Positions 11,931 through 24,879 of a DNA stretch of 64,000 nt are shown piece by piece. The position numbers and the translations under genes are program-made. How positions within the stretch are numbered: the first letter of the stretch is position 1; each line of letters starts with the position of its first letter. This stretch comes from Hevea brasiliensis (taxonomy: Eukaryota; Streptophyta; Magnoliopsida; Malpighiales; Euphorbiaceae): assembly GCF_030052815.1 (NCBI RefSeq), contig NC_079496.1, positions 4,216,001 to 4,280,000 of the forward strand. The letters run 5' to 3'. Below the pieces are notes generated by a model. The model was not told the DNA's origin. It saw nothing but the letters and a program-made list of their open reading frames with translations, and did no database searches.

Positions 11931-13785
11931 CATTTGGGATAGTGCCTCAGTGAATGGCATATTGATATACAATTTCTTTAGCACTTCAAGGAATTTGCCA
12001 AATTGTTTTTCTAGCTTATGCTTGATGAATCTTTGAGGGTAGGGAAGGGTGGGCTTGTAAGGTTCAGGTGGGATGTATGGTTTCTCTCCCTCATCTTGCT
12101 CATTTTTGCTTTTTTCTTCTTTTTCATTTTTCTTGCTCTCAATTGAATTTTCTTCTTTTGTGCTCTCTTTTTCTTCTCTCTTATTTTCTCTCTCTTGACC
12201 AACTTTCTTACCACTTCTCAAGGTCACAACCTTACATTGTTCATGAGGGTTTTGTGGTTGGCTAGGTAGTTTGCCATAGGATTTGCTTCCTGATGAGCTT
12301 GCTTGTTGAGCCAATTGAGTCTCCAATATACGATTGTGGGTTTGTAATTGATCCATGGTTTGTCTTATGTGTTGCATTTCTTCCTCCAATTTGCTATTCA
12401 TCTTGCTTTGTTCAGCAAAAAATTTCTCCATCATGCTTTCCAAGGTTAGCTTTGGTTCATGAGGTGGAAGGGATTGTTGTGCTCTTGCTTGATATCCAGG
12501 TTGTGGCTGCCTTGTGGGCTGAAATTGAGGCTGAAATTGAGGCCTATTCTGATGCATATACTATTGGTTATGAGCATAATTTGAGCTTTGGCCTTGTTGA
12601 GCAAAAGTTACTTGTGGTCTCCATGTTGAGTTGTTCACATTAGAGTAAGAATTTCCCATAGGTTTTTATTGATAACCTCCTGCATAAGCAGCTTGTTCTT
12701 GCAAATAATCATCACCATAAGAAGAGTAATCAACTCCACAACTTTGAGTTCCATCTGTGAAGGCAACTTATTGCATAGTTGTAGGAGTTGAGGTTGTTGC
12801 CTTTGTGCAAAAATCACTAAAAAGCTAAGTCAACTGATCAAATCTTGCATTCATGTAGCTAACTGAGTCAAGTTCATAAATCCCAGCCTTCTTTGGCTCA
12901 AGTGCTCTAGGATTTCCCTACAAATCGGTATTATGAGCAATCTTCTCTAATAAATCATAGCATTCTTCACTTGTCATTCTCATGAAATCTCCTCCTGCTT
13001 GTGAATCAATTGTGTTTCTTATGGCTGGAGAAACTCTGGTGTAGAAATTCTGAACAATCATCCATTTAGGTATTTCATGATGAGGACATTGCCTTTCAAG
13101 CTCCTTAAATCTCATCCAAGATTCATACAAAGTTTCATCATCCCTTGGCTTAAAAGCTACCATCAAATTCCTCAAATGAGTAGTCTTCCCAGGTGGGAAA
13201 AATTGAGATAGAAAAGCTTGAGATAGCTGCTTCCAAGTAGCTATAGTAGCTTGTGGAAGTGAGTCATACCACTCTAATGCTGAATCCCAAAGAAAGAATG
13301 GAAATAAGGTGAGCTGAATCACTTCATCTGAAACTCTAGGTTGTCTTTATGTGCCACATATCATCAAAAATTTCTTCAAATGAGAATGAGGCTTTTCAAG
13401 TGGACTACCTCCAAATTGAGAATTCTGAATCATTTGAATGAGACCAGTCTTTAACTCAAATTGATTAGCTCCAATAATAGGTCTGTTATCTCTCACATTA
13501 GCACATCTAGGAAAAGCATAATCTAACATGAATCTTCTCTAAGGATCATTTTGATTAACAACTTTATTCTGCCTATTTTGCTCATTTCCTCCATTATCTC
13601 CACCAATAGCTCTATTTTGATTCTCCATATTTTCAATTGTCTCCTATTGCTCAAATCTTTGTTGTTCTTCTTTTTCTGCTTCCTTTCTTCTCTTGTATTC
13701 CTTTTTGTTAGCTCAGCAGAATTTTTCAATTTCAGGGTTGAACAACAATTCAGTATCACTTGTGCTTTTCGATTGTCTCATAAAT
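11911..13785 (-). pseudogene. Athila gag
   Basis: One frame runs from an ATG near 13780 (MRQSKSTSDTE) through the retrotransposon gag domain. It includes a HLKKF block, LFPFFLWDSALEWYDSLP, FLSQFFPPGKT and a KIAHNTDL end, then a Gln-rich, Lys/Glu-rich C-terminal part. At least eight in-frame stops interrupt it. One follows ICGT near 13344, one ends the gag domain near 12915, and several lie at 12560-12860. Most are TAG, TGA or TAA at places where CAG, CGA or CAA would fit. The 3' end is frameshifted by a 10-bp duplication at 11911-11930. Confidence 0.85.
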
Positions 13786-13887
13786 AAGAAAAGTACCTGA
13801 AAAACACAAGGAACAGCAGTGAAAATAAAAGAAAATAAAAATTCTAATCAGCTTAAAATAATTAAAATCCAACTTTAAAATAAAAAT

Positions 13888-13905
13888 TCCCCGGCAACGA
13901 CGCTA
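13888..13905 (-). other. Primer-binding site, tRNA-Asp type
   Basis: Read on the minus strand, this matches 16 of 18 bases of the complement of the plant tRNA-Asp 3' end (core GTTGCCGGGGA). It lies 6 bp inside the 5' LTR boundary. A tRNA-Asp primer is typical of Athila elements. Confidence 0.8.
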
Positions 13906-13911
13906 AAAACT

Positions 13912-15417
13912 TGATAGTGAGTCTGCAAGTGCACGGGTCACAGTAGTATAGTTTTAAAAAAAATAATATCGTTCCCACAGGGAATTGTGGTTAAATTGGA
14001 AATAAAAGGATAAGCTAATTAGAATGGTAAAATTTAAAGATATAAAATGAAATTTAAAATTTAAGATTGCTATTTGAGGAATTTAACCTAAATCAAACAA
14101 TTAACTAAATTAATTAAACTAGATTACCAAAATTTAAATTTAAATTGAAATTGCTATTTATGAAATTTGGAGGAATTAAATCTATATTCAATAAAAATTA
14201 AAGTGATTCTAGAGATAGGATTTTTAATATTGTTTGCATGTGGTTTATCCCTAATTTAGCCAAACACATGAGAATTGCAATTTTGAGGGAAATCAATTCT
14301 TAGTTCCTTGAAACCTTTTTCAAGCATTTCAAATTTGGTATTCATTAAATCAAACCCTATTTTCACAGTATTTCAAACCTAACAAAAACCCAATTAAAGC
14401 TCTAATTGATCTTGGAAAATCCCCTTAATCCTCCTAGCTTATCTCTAACACCAAGAAAACTAAGTTTATTGCAAGATTATCTATCCCAAATATTCACTTT
14501 TCAGTCCATCTATTACGAATTAAAGCTTAACTTAATGAGGGTCCATTCATCAAGCAAGGCAACAAGCTCACAAGCAATAAATCAAATGTAACAAATCTCA
14601 TTTAAATGACTAAATCAGTTCAAAACCACAATACAAAGCAATATTTATAAACCCATCTCTAGAATCTCAAATAGCTACTCACAAATCATAGTTTCAAGTC
14701 AAACCCAAGTGTAGAAATGAAGAAATATTGAAAAACTAAGCTAAGGAATAGAAAAACTCAGTAGAATGATGAAGTATCAGCTGCTGGAGAGTTGCAGAAA
14801 CGTCCCCTGCTATTGCTGCAAAATGGTTCTCGTGCTCCTCTTCCTTTCCTTCTTTCTTGCCAAAAATCTCTCTCCCTTTCTCCTTATGGAAAGAAATAGA
14901 TAAAGGAGGTTTTATATGGGTCAGAGATCTACCCTAAAATGGGTAAAAAGGTGGAAGATTCCAGAGAAAATGAGGTATTAAATCAGATGAACGAAAATGC
15001 CACGTCAGCCATTTTCAGTAAAAACGACACAAGCCGAATCGGTTGTGTCGCGGGTTGTGTCGCAGGTTGTGAAACCTGCTGCCTAAGAAAAACTGCTTAT
15101 CTGACGATCGACACAACCTACAACATAAGCTAAATCGGTTGTGCTGCAGGTTATGTCACTCTCGGCCTTTTTTTAACTCAACTTCAAAATTTTTTTGTAA
15201 TTCAACTCTAATTTCTTCCAAATGGTTGCTCTGATCAAAATACATCAAATTTCTCCAAATTTAACCTACAAAACAAATAAATTCCAAAAGTTAAACTAAG
15301 AAGTGTAAAATTGTAAAATTGACTAAATATATGTTAATATTTATAGTACTAGCTATGAACAAGGGTAAATTATGTGCAAAAATTATACGTAAATGATGAT
15401 ATAAAATGCATGTATCA
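13912..15417 (-). repeat. Athila 5' LTR
   Basis: About 1506 bp with TGATA...TATCA ends on the plus strand, followed by the target duplication GAGTG. It carries the same GGTTGTG-rich motif as the other LTR at about 15040-15150. The element promoter should lie here, reading leftwards, but no TATA box was pinned down. Confidence 0.92.
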
Positions 15418-15422
15418 GAGTG

Positions 15423-15719
15423 CTTGCTTGTTACGACAGATAATTAACATATAATCTTGGACTTTTGGAATATAATTTAAGATTTTAAATATATTTACAT
15501 GTGAAACTTTGATGTTACAGCAAGTCATGAATCTCTTTTTTTTTTTTTCATTTCTTTGAATGTGTCTCATTTATTTCTCCCATCAAAAGAAGTCAGACTT
15601 AGTAAATGTCACAGACTAATTAGTGCTGATAGTTAATTTATTCATCTTTGAATTTTTATCATTTATAAAATTCCTTCGTCAAGATTCAAGAACCACCAGT
15701 GGAAGAATTTAACTTAATG

Positions 15720-15754
<35 letters not shown>

Positions 15755-16595
15755 TGAATTGCTTATGGCATAAGTTTGAAAACAGTCCTTTCTTGGTGTA
15801 GTGGGAAGTTGACCCTTAATTATTGCTGTATTTTAATATGGAAAAATTAAGATTTGTTGATGATTAGCCAGGTAGGAAAATATCTCATAATTTCCATGAG
15901 GATTCAGGAACAAAGGTGCAAGTTATTGTTTATAACTTTTCAGAGAATAAATTTAATGCAAGAAGATGTTGGGGTCCCTAAATAAGTTCAATATTGAAGC
16001 CATTTAGCTTAAAAAGAACAATATTTAGTTGTTTGTATTCTTGAAAAGGTTAAAGAAACGGAGGATGAAATATTCCAACTTCTGCATGTTTCATTTTCTG
16101 ACATATATAATATATATCATGAAAATTTGATATATATATAAAAAAAAAAAAAGAAATTTCAAAACCTCTCAAGCTGCCTATGTCAAATGTCATAGTGAAT
16201 ATGCTGTTGGAGAAAACAAATGTAATAGAAATAAAATAAAAAGAAAGGCATCAAGAAGAAGGGGAGGAAACTGAGGACTGAGGATTTTGCATTTCCTATA
16301 GCAAGTTAGAGAGAGGAAATTAAAAGGGTTGAAGCTTTTTTTTTCCATTGTATCTATGGAACTTGACTGAATGATGGGGGGATTTAATTTCCCTTGAAAA
16401 TTTTGTCTCTTTAGCCAACAAAGGAGAAGAAAAGCATAACAAATGTTTAGTGCAAAAAAGCAAGCTGTAGCCTCCTTTGAAATAACATTCCCTGTACATT
16501 ACAAGACAAGACAACACTTAGCCAAGAAAGGCTGCCATAGCCATCCATATTAATTATTCCAGGCAAGGAATTATAAGATCCCTCCCGATTAATGA
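15423..16595. other. Intergenic and 3' flank of DUF1677 gene
   Basis: AT-rich, no convincing gene. It contains a TAA microsatellite (15721-15754), an AT-rich ATATAT block near 16100-16150 and, at 16200-16595, sequence that is probably the 3' UTR and downstream region of the DUF1677 gene. Confidence 0.45.
15721..15754. repeat. (TAA)n microsatellite
   Basis: About 11 uninterrupted TAA units. Confidence 0.9.
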
Positions 16596-16928
16596 TCAGT
16601 AGAGTTTTGTGCTTGCTGATCGCGTGTACTTCTTGGAAGATGATGAAGAAGACAAGTCTCCTGAACGTCTTCTCAGCATCTGCCTCATCCCATTAGCAAC
16701 TCCAACAGCTGGATTTGAATTGACTTTACCACAAAATGACATGTGAGCTCTAACTGCTTCATCCATTCCAAATGGCTTTTTGCCTCTACTAACTTCATCT
16801 CTAACCGCTTCTGAGCACAACCCACATAACCATTTGCCATCGAATTTCGCCTTCACCTCACTGATATAGTCTTGGGTGCAATCCTCTTTCAATCCACAAC
16901 ACTCGCACTTGACAGATTCAATCTCCAT
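16596..16928 (-). CDS. DUF1677 family protein, 110 aa
   Basis: A single-exon gene encoding a small cysteine-rich protein. Cysteines at residues 8, 10, 11, 17, 35, 38 and 66 form the pattern CECCGLKEDC ... WLCGLC ... FCG, which suggests metal binding. This is the plant-specific DUF1677 family, usually about 100-180 residues. The C-terminus is Ser- and Arg-rich and probably disordered. No signal peptide or membrane segment is seen, and the function of the family is unknown. The ATG is chosen because the conserved region begins within ten residues of it. A GA microsatellite lies about 280 bp upstream and may be part of the 5' UTR or promoter. The gene looks intact and isolated. Confidence 0.88.
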   Translation of the reverse strand: MEIESVKCECCGLKEDCTQDYISEVKAKFDGKWLCGLCSEAVRDEVSRGKKPFGMDEAVRAHMSFCGKVNSNPAVGVANGMRQMLRRRSGDLSSSSSSKKYTRSASTKLY

Positions 16929-17199
16929 GATGATCTCTCTTTCTTTTGTTTTTTCCCTTTCCCTTTCTCTTTGATCTTTGATGGGTTAAATTTGGAAGTG
17001 TGGATGGAACTCGTTTCAGGTGATGAGAACTAGTGTAAAAATTATAGGCGCTTTAGTAGTTGGATATGATTGTAATGATAGTATATAAAGTGGCTTTTCT
17101 TCTTTGCTTTAGATTGCCCACTTTGTGATCGATGGGTTTCTTTGGTGCAAGAAATAAGTGTATGCTTCTTGTTGTGAGGGAGGTTTTATGCTGGGATTG

Positions 17200-17202
<3 letters not shown>

Positions 17203-17231
<29 letters not shown>
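17203..17231. repeat. (GA)n microsatellite
   Basis: About 14 GA units, roughly 280 bp upstream of the DUF1677 start codon. On that gene's strand it reads (TC)n, common in plant 5' leaders and core promoters. Confidence 0.85.
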
Positions 17232-17234
<3 letters not shown>

Positions 17235-17310
17235 GAGGTATAGGAGTGGGGAAAGCTGCCATAATTTCCTCCATGTTATAAGGGGCATGAATCAGTGGAA
17301 AATGAGACAA

Positions 17311-18124
17311 GATTGGTCGGAGAGGGGCCTCAGGGGTTGGCCCTTTCTAGCATTTTGGTGATTTTTTTTTTCTTCCTTTTTTTAATCAGCTTGGTCATCT
17401 TGGGGTTATTTCCTACTTTTTAGTCTTTAGGGTAGTTTTTCTTTTCTTTATTGACGGTTACTTTCGGTTAAATAGAGCTTGCTTTGGCTTCACTACTTGA
17501 CTTGGCTATGACTGGCTTGAAAGTTTGGAATTTTAGCTAAAGCTTAGCTTCTTGCTCTTGGCTCAAATCCAAATTAACCTCTTTCTTGGTTTCACTGATA
17601 GATATTAAACTCAAACTAAATTGATCGGTTGAATTGATGAATGAACTTTTAAATTGGTCCAAATTTATAATTGTGACTCAGTGTAACTCGATCAATTCGA
17701 CAATTGAATTGGTAAATCGATATGGCTCGGTTGATCTGATCGGTTTAATTAATTAATAAAATTAATATTTTTTTAAGTATTAACAAGGAAAATTGAATTC
17801 AAAATCTCATAAAAAGTTGTTAAAATCAAAATCAATTCAGCTACCTAGATAGTTATGTGTTTGGAATTTTAATATATAATAATATAATAAAATTGATAAT
17901 GTTATTTATTTATTTATTAATATATACTTAATATTTCATAAATATTAAAAAAATAATTATATTATATTACTTTAATACTTTTATATAAAATTTAAAAGTA
18001 CTATCAAAATTTATGTAAATATATATAACTTAATAATAAATGTTAAAGTTGAATTTTAAATAATTAAAATTTAATTAATTAATTATATTTATTTATTTAT
18101 TTATATCAATAAATGTTATATTTA

Positions 18125-18165
<41 letters not shown>

Positions 18166-21100
18166 ATTAATGACCCACTAATTAAATTATTAATCTATCA
18201 ACTCAGTCCCTACTCCAGATCAACCTCTGAGTTGAGGTTAATAACATTGCTTTCTAAACAACTTCTTTTAAATATTTAAAATGATATTTTTCTAAAAAGT
18301 TATCTCTCAATCTCAATTTCAAATGTAGCAATATATAATATTCTACAAGGGTAACATCAATACCAGAGGTGGTTCAACTCCCACTTATTGAATGAACGGA
18401 TGTGAATCCATATTGACTTCATAAGCAAAACTTTAACCCTGGTTGATTAATTAGTTCTTGAAGCAATATAAAAGTAGAATAATTATTATTTATATATATT
18501 ATTAGTAGTTCAATACTCGAATATCTGAATTTTTTTTTCTCACAATTATAGATGAATTCCTTTTGTTTATAATATATTCATAATTAAATTAAATCCAATT
18601 TTATATCATTGCATGAAAATACAAAATAATTTGCTGGTCATTGACAGTTTGAATGTGACAACATGAAGAAGGATGGGCCAAGGATGGAGTTTGAAGTCCT
18701 CCTTTTCTTCCAATAATGCTAACAACTTTTTGGCATGATTATAGCAATTAGCTCAAACAATTTTTTCCAATGTGGAAGGTGTGCTCGTGTGATTTAGTGA
18801 AGACTTCATATGGTGATCAAGGGCCAAACTAGGTGCTGGCTTGGGGCCTTCGTCTCCTAAAATTTTTTTTTTTAAGTTAAAATTTTATTTATAATTTATT
18901 TTTTGAATTACTATTTACCCTTTATAAAATTTTTAAAATTAAAATTTTTCTATAAATTTTAGTTTTTTTTTTTTAAAAGAAGTATTATCCGAAATTTTAA
19001 TATTTTTGAATAATTTTAATATTGTTAAATTAATTAGAGTACATTAATAATATTGTAATTTTTATATTGGTGATTGAATTTTTTTTTTTTTTCTAATTTT
19101 TCATTAATCATGACGTGGTACTGATTTAGAGTCACTACTGAAAGGGAAAGCAATCAATTATTAAAGGATTACCCTTAGGTTTTCCACATTTTAATTTTGT
19201 GGTTGGTTTAGGGCTACTTTCTGCCCTTTCTACAAAGGCTGCTTTCACCCTAGATGCTAGCTTACAATCATCTTGACTTCATAATTAGCTTTAGGTTTCA
19301 GATTTTGGACACGTGGCCAACTATCATAGGTCTGTTTCGTGAGCTTAGGTAATTACTACTTAAAGAAATTAATAACTAGGGTTTTTTTTTTTTCCTTAGT
19401 AAATACAGTTATAGACGTTTAAAGAAGACACCATCAATTGAAAAAGAACTGGGGCTGGCCTGGTGCATGACATTTAACACATGCATAGAAATAAATTAAT
19501 AAATAATTAATTACAAATATAAATTAAATTTTTTGATTTGTTTTTACTTAATATGATTTGTTATAAGTTGGGGTTTATGAGTTAATCTATCAACCATAGT
19601 TCTAATCTAATAAGTAATGTTAAATTTTTTTTTCTGATTCTATTATTAATAAAATTTGATTTATCAAAAATTTAATTTTATGCGTCTGATAAATCAATAT
19701 TTGGAGATTTTCAATAGAAGCATTTGCATGAAAATGAAAATATTATGTTAATCTAATAGTAATGGTGCAATAAGGAGAGACATTTAATCAAGTTGCAACC
19801 AATGAAACTAACCAAATTGGTGCAACTCTTGGCATTATTATTATTAGTATTATTTGAAAAAAGGCATTAATTATTATTATTATTATTATGATAATGGGAA
19901 TTTATCTTCACGATCAATCCTTTCTTCTAAAGCAAACCATTAAAGGGGTTAATTATTGAGATGATGAAATAAAGTAATTAATTAGTAAGTACAGCATCAA
20001 CTAGGTTAATCATGCTTCTTTATTCAATCAGCCTTTTGAATAATTGCAGTGTTCAGTAATAAATTAAAAGATGATTATCCATGCCAACATGCACATTAAT
20101 TTTCAAGTGAGAACACTTATCATTACATTCTAAAGAGTCAAAAGAAATTGTGAAAAAAGATTATCTAAATCTTATGTTGAATATCTACCACCTTTAATTA
20201 TTCATAGTCTCATTCAGATGGATTTCACAAGCTAAGTTTTTTCAGAATATATTAATAAAATACATTATTTATTGATAAAAAAATTATTAATTGTCTCATA
20301 GGGAATAAGACCTTTTTCCAATCAAGAAAAGCTCAATGATTAATTGGAATTATTAGCAAAGTAATTAATTATAATTAATTTAATTAGAAATACTCATCAT
20401 GTCAATAAGTTAATTATTACAAAGACTTTTGTGATGCACAGAATTACTTGCACTCTTAAATTTAATGTCAGTTCAATAATGAAGAACCTGATCATGCTTC
20501 ATGCTTCAACTTCAAACAATCTTGGAGAAGATAACCCTAAATCTTGAGCTACTTAACTGATATTTGCTGAGTTAATTCCACATGAAATTCTGAGGTGTAC
20601 CAATCTACAACAATTTTTTTTTTTTAAAGAAAAAACAACAACAAGAACATTAAGTTGAAGTACTACTGTTCCTTTAAAGCTTGATTGTATTGTGCTTGTA
20701 ATGCCAATCTCTTGATATAATTAATGATAATAATTAGGAGTTTGATCATGCATAGTTAATAGCAAAAAATTTATGGTTCAAAAAGTCTGACCAATAATAC
20801 AATAATAAACGGTAGAATGATGAGCCAAAGAAAGAACTAGTACAAAAGAATCTAGTACTGCTGATGCATTAGATGAATTGATATTTTAGAAACACATATA
20901 AATGTTATTATTAGGGTGGCCCATTTCTACTATAAAGTGTGCAATTGCATTTTTGCTTGTCTGTTCAATGTGCTACAGACGATGAACAAGATACATGTAA
21001 ATTTTTCTTTTCGATCTGCTGGTTTTTTTCCTCGTCCAGCAGCAATTAATATAAACAATGGGCACAAATACATTGAATGCAGCAAACCAACCTCCATGAA

Positions 21101-22229
21101 TTAAAATTATTATGAAATGACTGTTTCAGTTCTATCAGTATTAGGATTGTGGATTATAGGTAGATGATGATTTAGTGGAATTAAACCCTGAAATTATTCA
21201 TTATTTAAAGGTTCCTAGCTTTTCCATTGGAAATCCAAAACTGCAGTCAAATGTATACTACTGATGTATATAGGTCCACAGACAAGCTACGGACAAGTAT
21301 GTGGGGTTTGCTAGGCTTGAACTGTAGCCAATACAACAGAGTTTCAAGTATTGGCCAAGTTTTAGTTTGGTCATAGTCATGCATCCAAGTGTCCAAGGAC
21401 TTGTCTGGTAGATGTCAGGCAAAATTCCAGTGGCCACAATGGTGATTTCCAGGATTCACAAGTTGATCCACATATTTGCATTGGAAAATTATATGTTTTG
21501 CGAATAACCAAAATGGATAATCATTAATTTTGGAGTATGATCGGTTTACCTGTCAATTTTTGGTATGCAAAGCAACCTCCATTCATGGTAATTAATGATC
21601 AAATTGGTTTTGAGATTTCTAGTTCTTGTATAAAGATGTGTAATCAATCTGAAGTTGCAAGATCCTAATAATGATTGATTTCCACATTTCACTTGATTGA
21701 ATTTCTTGTTTTCTAATTTACATCAATAACTCTCTCCTTCCCATGACTTCTTCAACCTGATTTGCACTCAAGAAATTGGTTAATGCTATTAAAGCTATTA
21801 TTCTATAACATATGCAAGTAATTATTGATTGTCAGCTCATAAACTTGGCTTAAGGGTTGATGCCAAGCTGTCCATACATAGCCAAGCCATTCAAAGAGAT
21901 GTAAATCAAAAGAAACAACAAACTCAACTAGTTTGTTTATTCTTTGTCTAGTGAATCTTATGGCATTATCTTGTGTTTCCATTAGACGAGATTAGTTAGC
22001 CATATCTTATTTTAACTATATGTTAATTTCTTAGCTTATTATATATATGCATAATCAATCTTTCCAACATGGTTTTCTAGGCTTTTAGCTCCATATCCAT
22101 TGTTCTAAGGTCAATGATTCCTCACATGGGATTTTGTTTGGTTATGTCAAAAATTTAGTGGGGAGGTTGAGTTTGTTAAAAATTTAATGCCCTTCACATG
22201 GTATCCCACATGCATTTTCTTGCTTTCAC
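17311..22229. other. Long intergenic region, no gene seen
   Basis: About 4.9 kb of AT-rich DNA. An (AT)n run lies at about 18128-18162 and a TTA microsatellite at about 19866-19888. A diverged dispersed repeat rich in TCGGTTGA/TCAATTCGA words lies at about 17600-17770. A block at about 18830-18970 starts with GGGCC and runs into T-rich sequence, like common plant repeats. I found no ORF with family similarity and no miRNA precursor that I recognise. Confidence 0.45.
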
Positions 22230-22237
22230 CGTCCAAC

Positions 22238-22517
22238 TAGGGTTGTGCAAACGGTAGGTTCGATTTCGAACTGATAAAACTGAAAATCGAAAATAAAAAA
22301 TTTTTAAAACTGAACCAAGTCGATTAATAAGAGAAAATCGAACCGAACTAAACCAATAAATATTAGTTCAGTTCGGTTTTAAATCGATCAAATCGAAATT
22401 TATAAAATTTTATATTTTCAACATTAAATCTAAATAATAAAAACATAAAAATAAAAAAAATTAGAAATCAAAACTCAAAAATCTTAGGGTTCGGTTCGGT
22501 TTTCTTTGATTTTCTTG

Positions 22518-22560
<43 letters not shown>

Positions 22561-22738
22561 CGGTTCAGTTCGTTTTTTTTTATTTTTTATGAAAATAACC
22601 GAACCGAACCGATTAACTGAAATTATCAAAAATTATAAATCAAACCGAACTGATTGAATTTTAAAATCAAACCGATTGAACCGAATTGACTCAGTTCGAT
22701 TTGATTTTTCAGTTTAAACCGAAAATTGCTCTCCCCTG
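22238..22738. mobile_element. hAT-like MITE with CGGTTCGGTT-rich interior
   Basis: A 501-bp element flanked by CGTCCAAC (22230-22237) and CTTCCAAC (22739-22746), an 8-bp target duplication with one mismatch as expected of hAT transposons. The ends are similar inverted repeats: TAGGGTTGTGCAAACGG at the left and the reverse complement of CAGGGGAGAGCAA at the right. The interior is full of GGTTCGGTT and its complement and can fold back on itself. It also contains a (TG)n(TA)n microsatellite at about 22515-22556. It encodes no protein, so it is nonautonomous. Confidence 0.78.
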
Positions 22739-22746
22739 CTTCCAAC

Positions 22747-24879
22747 CATGGATTCTCTCCTTTCTTTCCCTACCCAACCAAAGATTCCTTATCACTAGAA
22801 GTTTTAAAATGCAACAATTTTACATACAATAATTTTATTATAATCATTAATAATAATGAATTTAACGTGAATTCCATCATAATTAATAATCAAAATCTAT
22901 GGTTACACATACAACAAAATTTCTCCTTTATCACCCACTCCTGCCAATATCATTTTAGCCTAAAACCCTTCCTTATCATCACCATTTTAAGGCAAGGTTA
23001 AATTTTTATATTTTTTGTTGCAATGTTGCTTCATCCCTTATAGCCAAAAAACTTTATAATCAATCATCATTTTGCTCTCCAATTTGCTTCTGAAGATTAA
23101 TATATCTATCTAGTGTGTGTCATGGACTTCAAATTATTTCATGAAAAATTTTGTTGCCTTTGCTTGTTATTTAAATATGTGGGGCATGATCTATTTTCAA
23201 TTAAAACATTTGGGTGCCTCCCCTTTTTGTTGTTCGTTTTGCTTCAATCATTTGGGTCTCAAAATACTATTTCAACTTCCTGCATACTATTTGTAGCATC
23301 TTTTGGCTCCTGGCTCTGCAGTTTAATCTAAGCATTGAGGCTAGTGTTAGAAATTTGTTCACCTCAAAGCACCTAGAGAGAATTTTGCTTCATTGGGAGC
23401 AATAATTGGACCTATCACTTTTTCATCCATGTGTTTAGGTATTAAGAGAAATACTACTCATTAGATATTCAAGAAATGCAAAGTGCTTGGAGTTCTTCCT
23501 TTCATCACAATTTCAAAACCATTTCAGGGCCGAACTCAAGTCATTAAATGATGGGGTTAATTTCTCATGAAAGTTTCATAAATCACATTCATTGGATATG
23601 CAATTCTCCCTCTCACTCTCTCTCTCTCTCTCCCCTCTTTTTCTTTCTTTCTTTTCTTATGAGCATTACAAGTCTTGCCATTTTTAAATACTAGAGCAAG
23701 TCTTATCAGGTGGGAACCATATGCCTAAAAGCCGCAAATCTGCCCAAGTGGTCCACCAAGCAGAACACAGCCATTTAGATTATAATGTTACACTCGGATG
23801 GAAGAATTTTACACAAATAAAAATTATGTCAATATATAATTAACTAAATTCATTCCTAAAATAAAAACAGGCTAGCACGCTTTACTGTGAACGTGTGATA
23901 CACGCAGATGAAATTGGATTTATATAACTCAGTTGAAAAGGTTCAGTACTAATTAGATCAAAAATAGAGCCAAATTGAACATTTAATACAAGGGGAAAAT
24001 TAAATTATTATGCCAAATGTTAAAATCAAATCAAAAGTTACCTGTCATAAAAAAGATGATAGGATTGGATCGATTGGACTCATGGGGCAAGGATGCAAGG
24101 CAGAAAATGTACTTATTGTTGTCTGTCCTACGGCTTACAATTATAATGGTGCTGTGATGGGACCCAATTTTCAGTTTGGAGAGAGAGACAGACAGTAGAA
24201 TGAGTTAAATTTTCAGTACCCCACCACGTGGGGAGCGACATCAGCTTGCCGCATGAGCAGTCCTGTCCTGTCCGCTTCACATGTGGCGGTTTAGCTATGG
24301 CTTCTATTTCTGTTCAAAGGGTCAACCTACCATTACAGGCTAGCGGACTTTTACTTAAATAAAATTAAATTTGAGCCATATTTTCTTTTAATAAAATGAA
24401 ATTAAATAATTAAAATAAAATAATCACTGATCAATGTAATTTATTTTTAATATCATTAAGTATGGTTAATATAGTAAATTATTTAATTAAAAATTATTTT
24501 TATTATAATTATGATCCGCCCTTTATTCCTACCTTTCATCTTCCTCTTTCTTCTTTTTTATTAACTTTTCAATTTTACTAAAGACTTTATTAATAAAGTT
24601 GTTTTTATGTGAATTTAATTTTACTCAATCTATATGTATCAAAAATACATATGACATATCCTTTCGTATGAATTGAATTGCAAGCATGCCAGAGATATGT
24701 ATAATCCAATGTAAAATAAATATGTGATAGTCTAACTTCTAAAACATAATAATTGGTGAAAAAGAAAGGACCTAATTTTTCCTTGGCTTCCCTAATTCAC
24801 TAGTATGCACTTTGTTAAGATCTCTACTCATTTAATTTTTGTGAAAATGGAAGAGAACTTAATTACTTGAGAAAACTTG
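22747..24879. other. Intergenic, no gene seen
   Basis: AT-rich sequence with a CT microsatellite at about 23606-23632. A local GC-richer patch near 24215-24310 contains a G-box-like CCACGTGG within an imperfect palindrome. No gene stands out. Confidence 0.4.

Larger units (their letters stand above)
3753..15417 (-). mobile_element. Athila-type Ty3/gypsy LTR retrotransposon, full-length but coding-defective
   Basis: A complete 11.7-kb element flanked by the perfect 5-bp target duplication GAGTG (3748-3752 and 15418-15422). In element sense (right to left) it contains the 5' LTR (13912-15417), a primer-binding site complementary to tRNA-Asp, gag, aspartic protease, RT, RNase H, integrase, a long noncoding stretch with a 74-bp tandem repeat, a polypurine tract and the 3' LTR (3753-5254). 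The tRNA-Asp primer site, the long 3' noncoding region and the gag/pol sequence style point to the Athila lineage. Coding capacity is lost through many stops and at least two frameshifts, so any movement must have used proteins supplied in trans or have preceded the decay. Hand comparison of the first 400 bp of the LTRs shows about ten substitutions and one 6-bp indel, which suggests a fairly recent insertion. Confidence 0.93.

Noticed and set aside
12068..12265. Plus-strand hydrophobic reading frame
   Set aside because: Antisense to the Lys/Glu-rich part of gag, which naturally reads as Phe/Leu/Ser.
17081..17090. TATATAAAG as a TATA box
   Set aside because: It is canonical on the plus strand, but the only nearby gene is on the minus strand and no plus-strand gene follows.
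18370..18380. GGTTCAACTCC resembling a tRNA B box or SINE
   Set aside because: No A box at the right distance, no cloverleaf and no poly-A or T-rich tail.
22726..23001. 91-codon plus-strand frame
   Set aside because: Asn/Ile-rich AT-driven translation that begins inside the MITE terminal repeat; no family match.
24215..24240. G-box-like CCACGTGG
   Set aside because: No gene lies within a few kilobases, so a regulatory role is unsupported.
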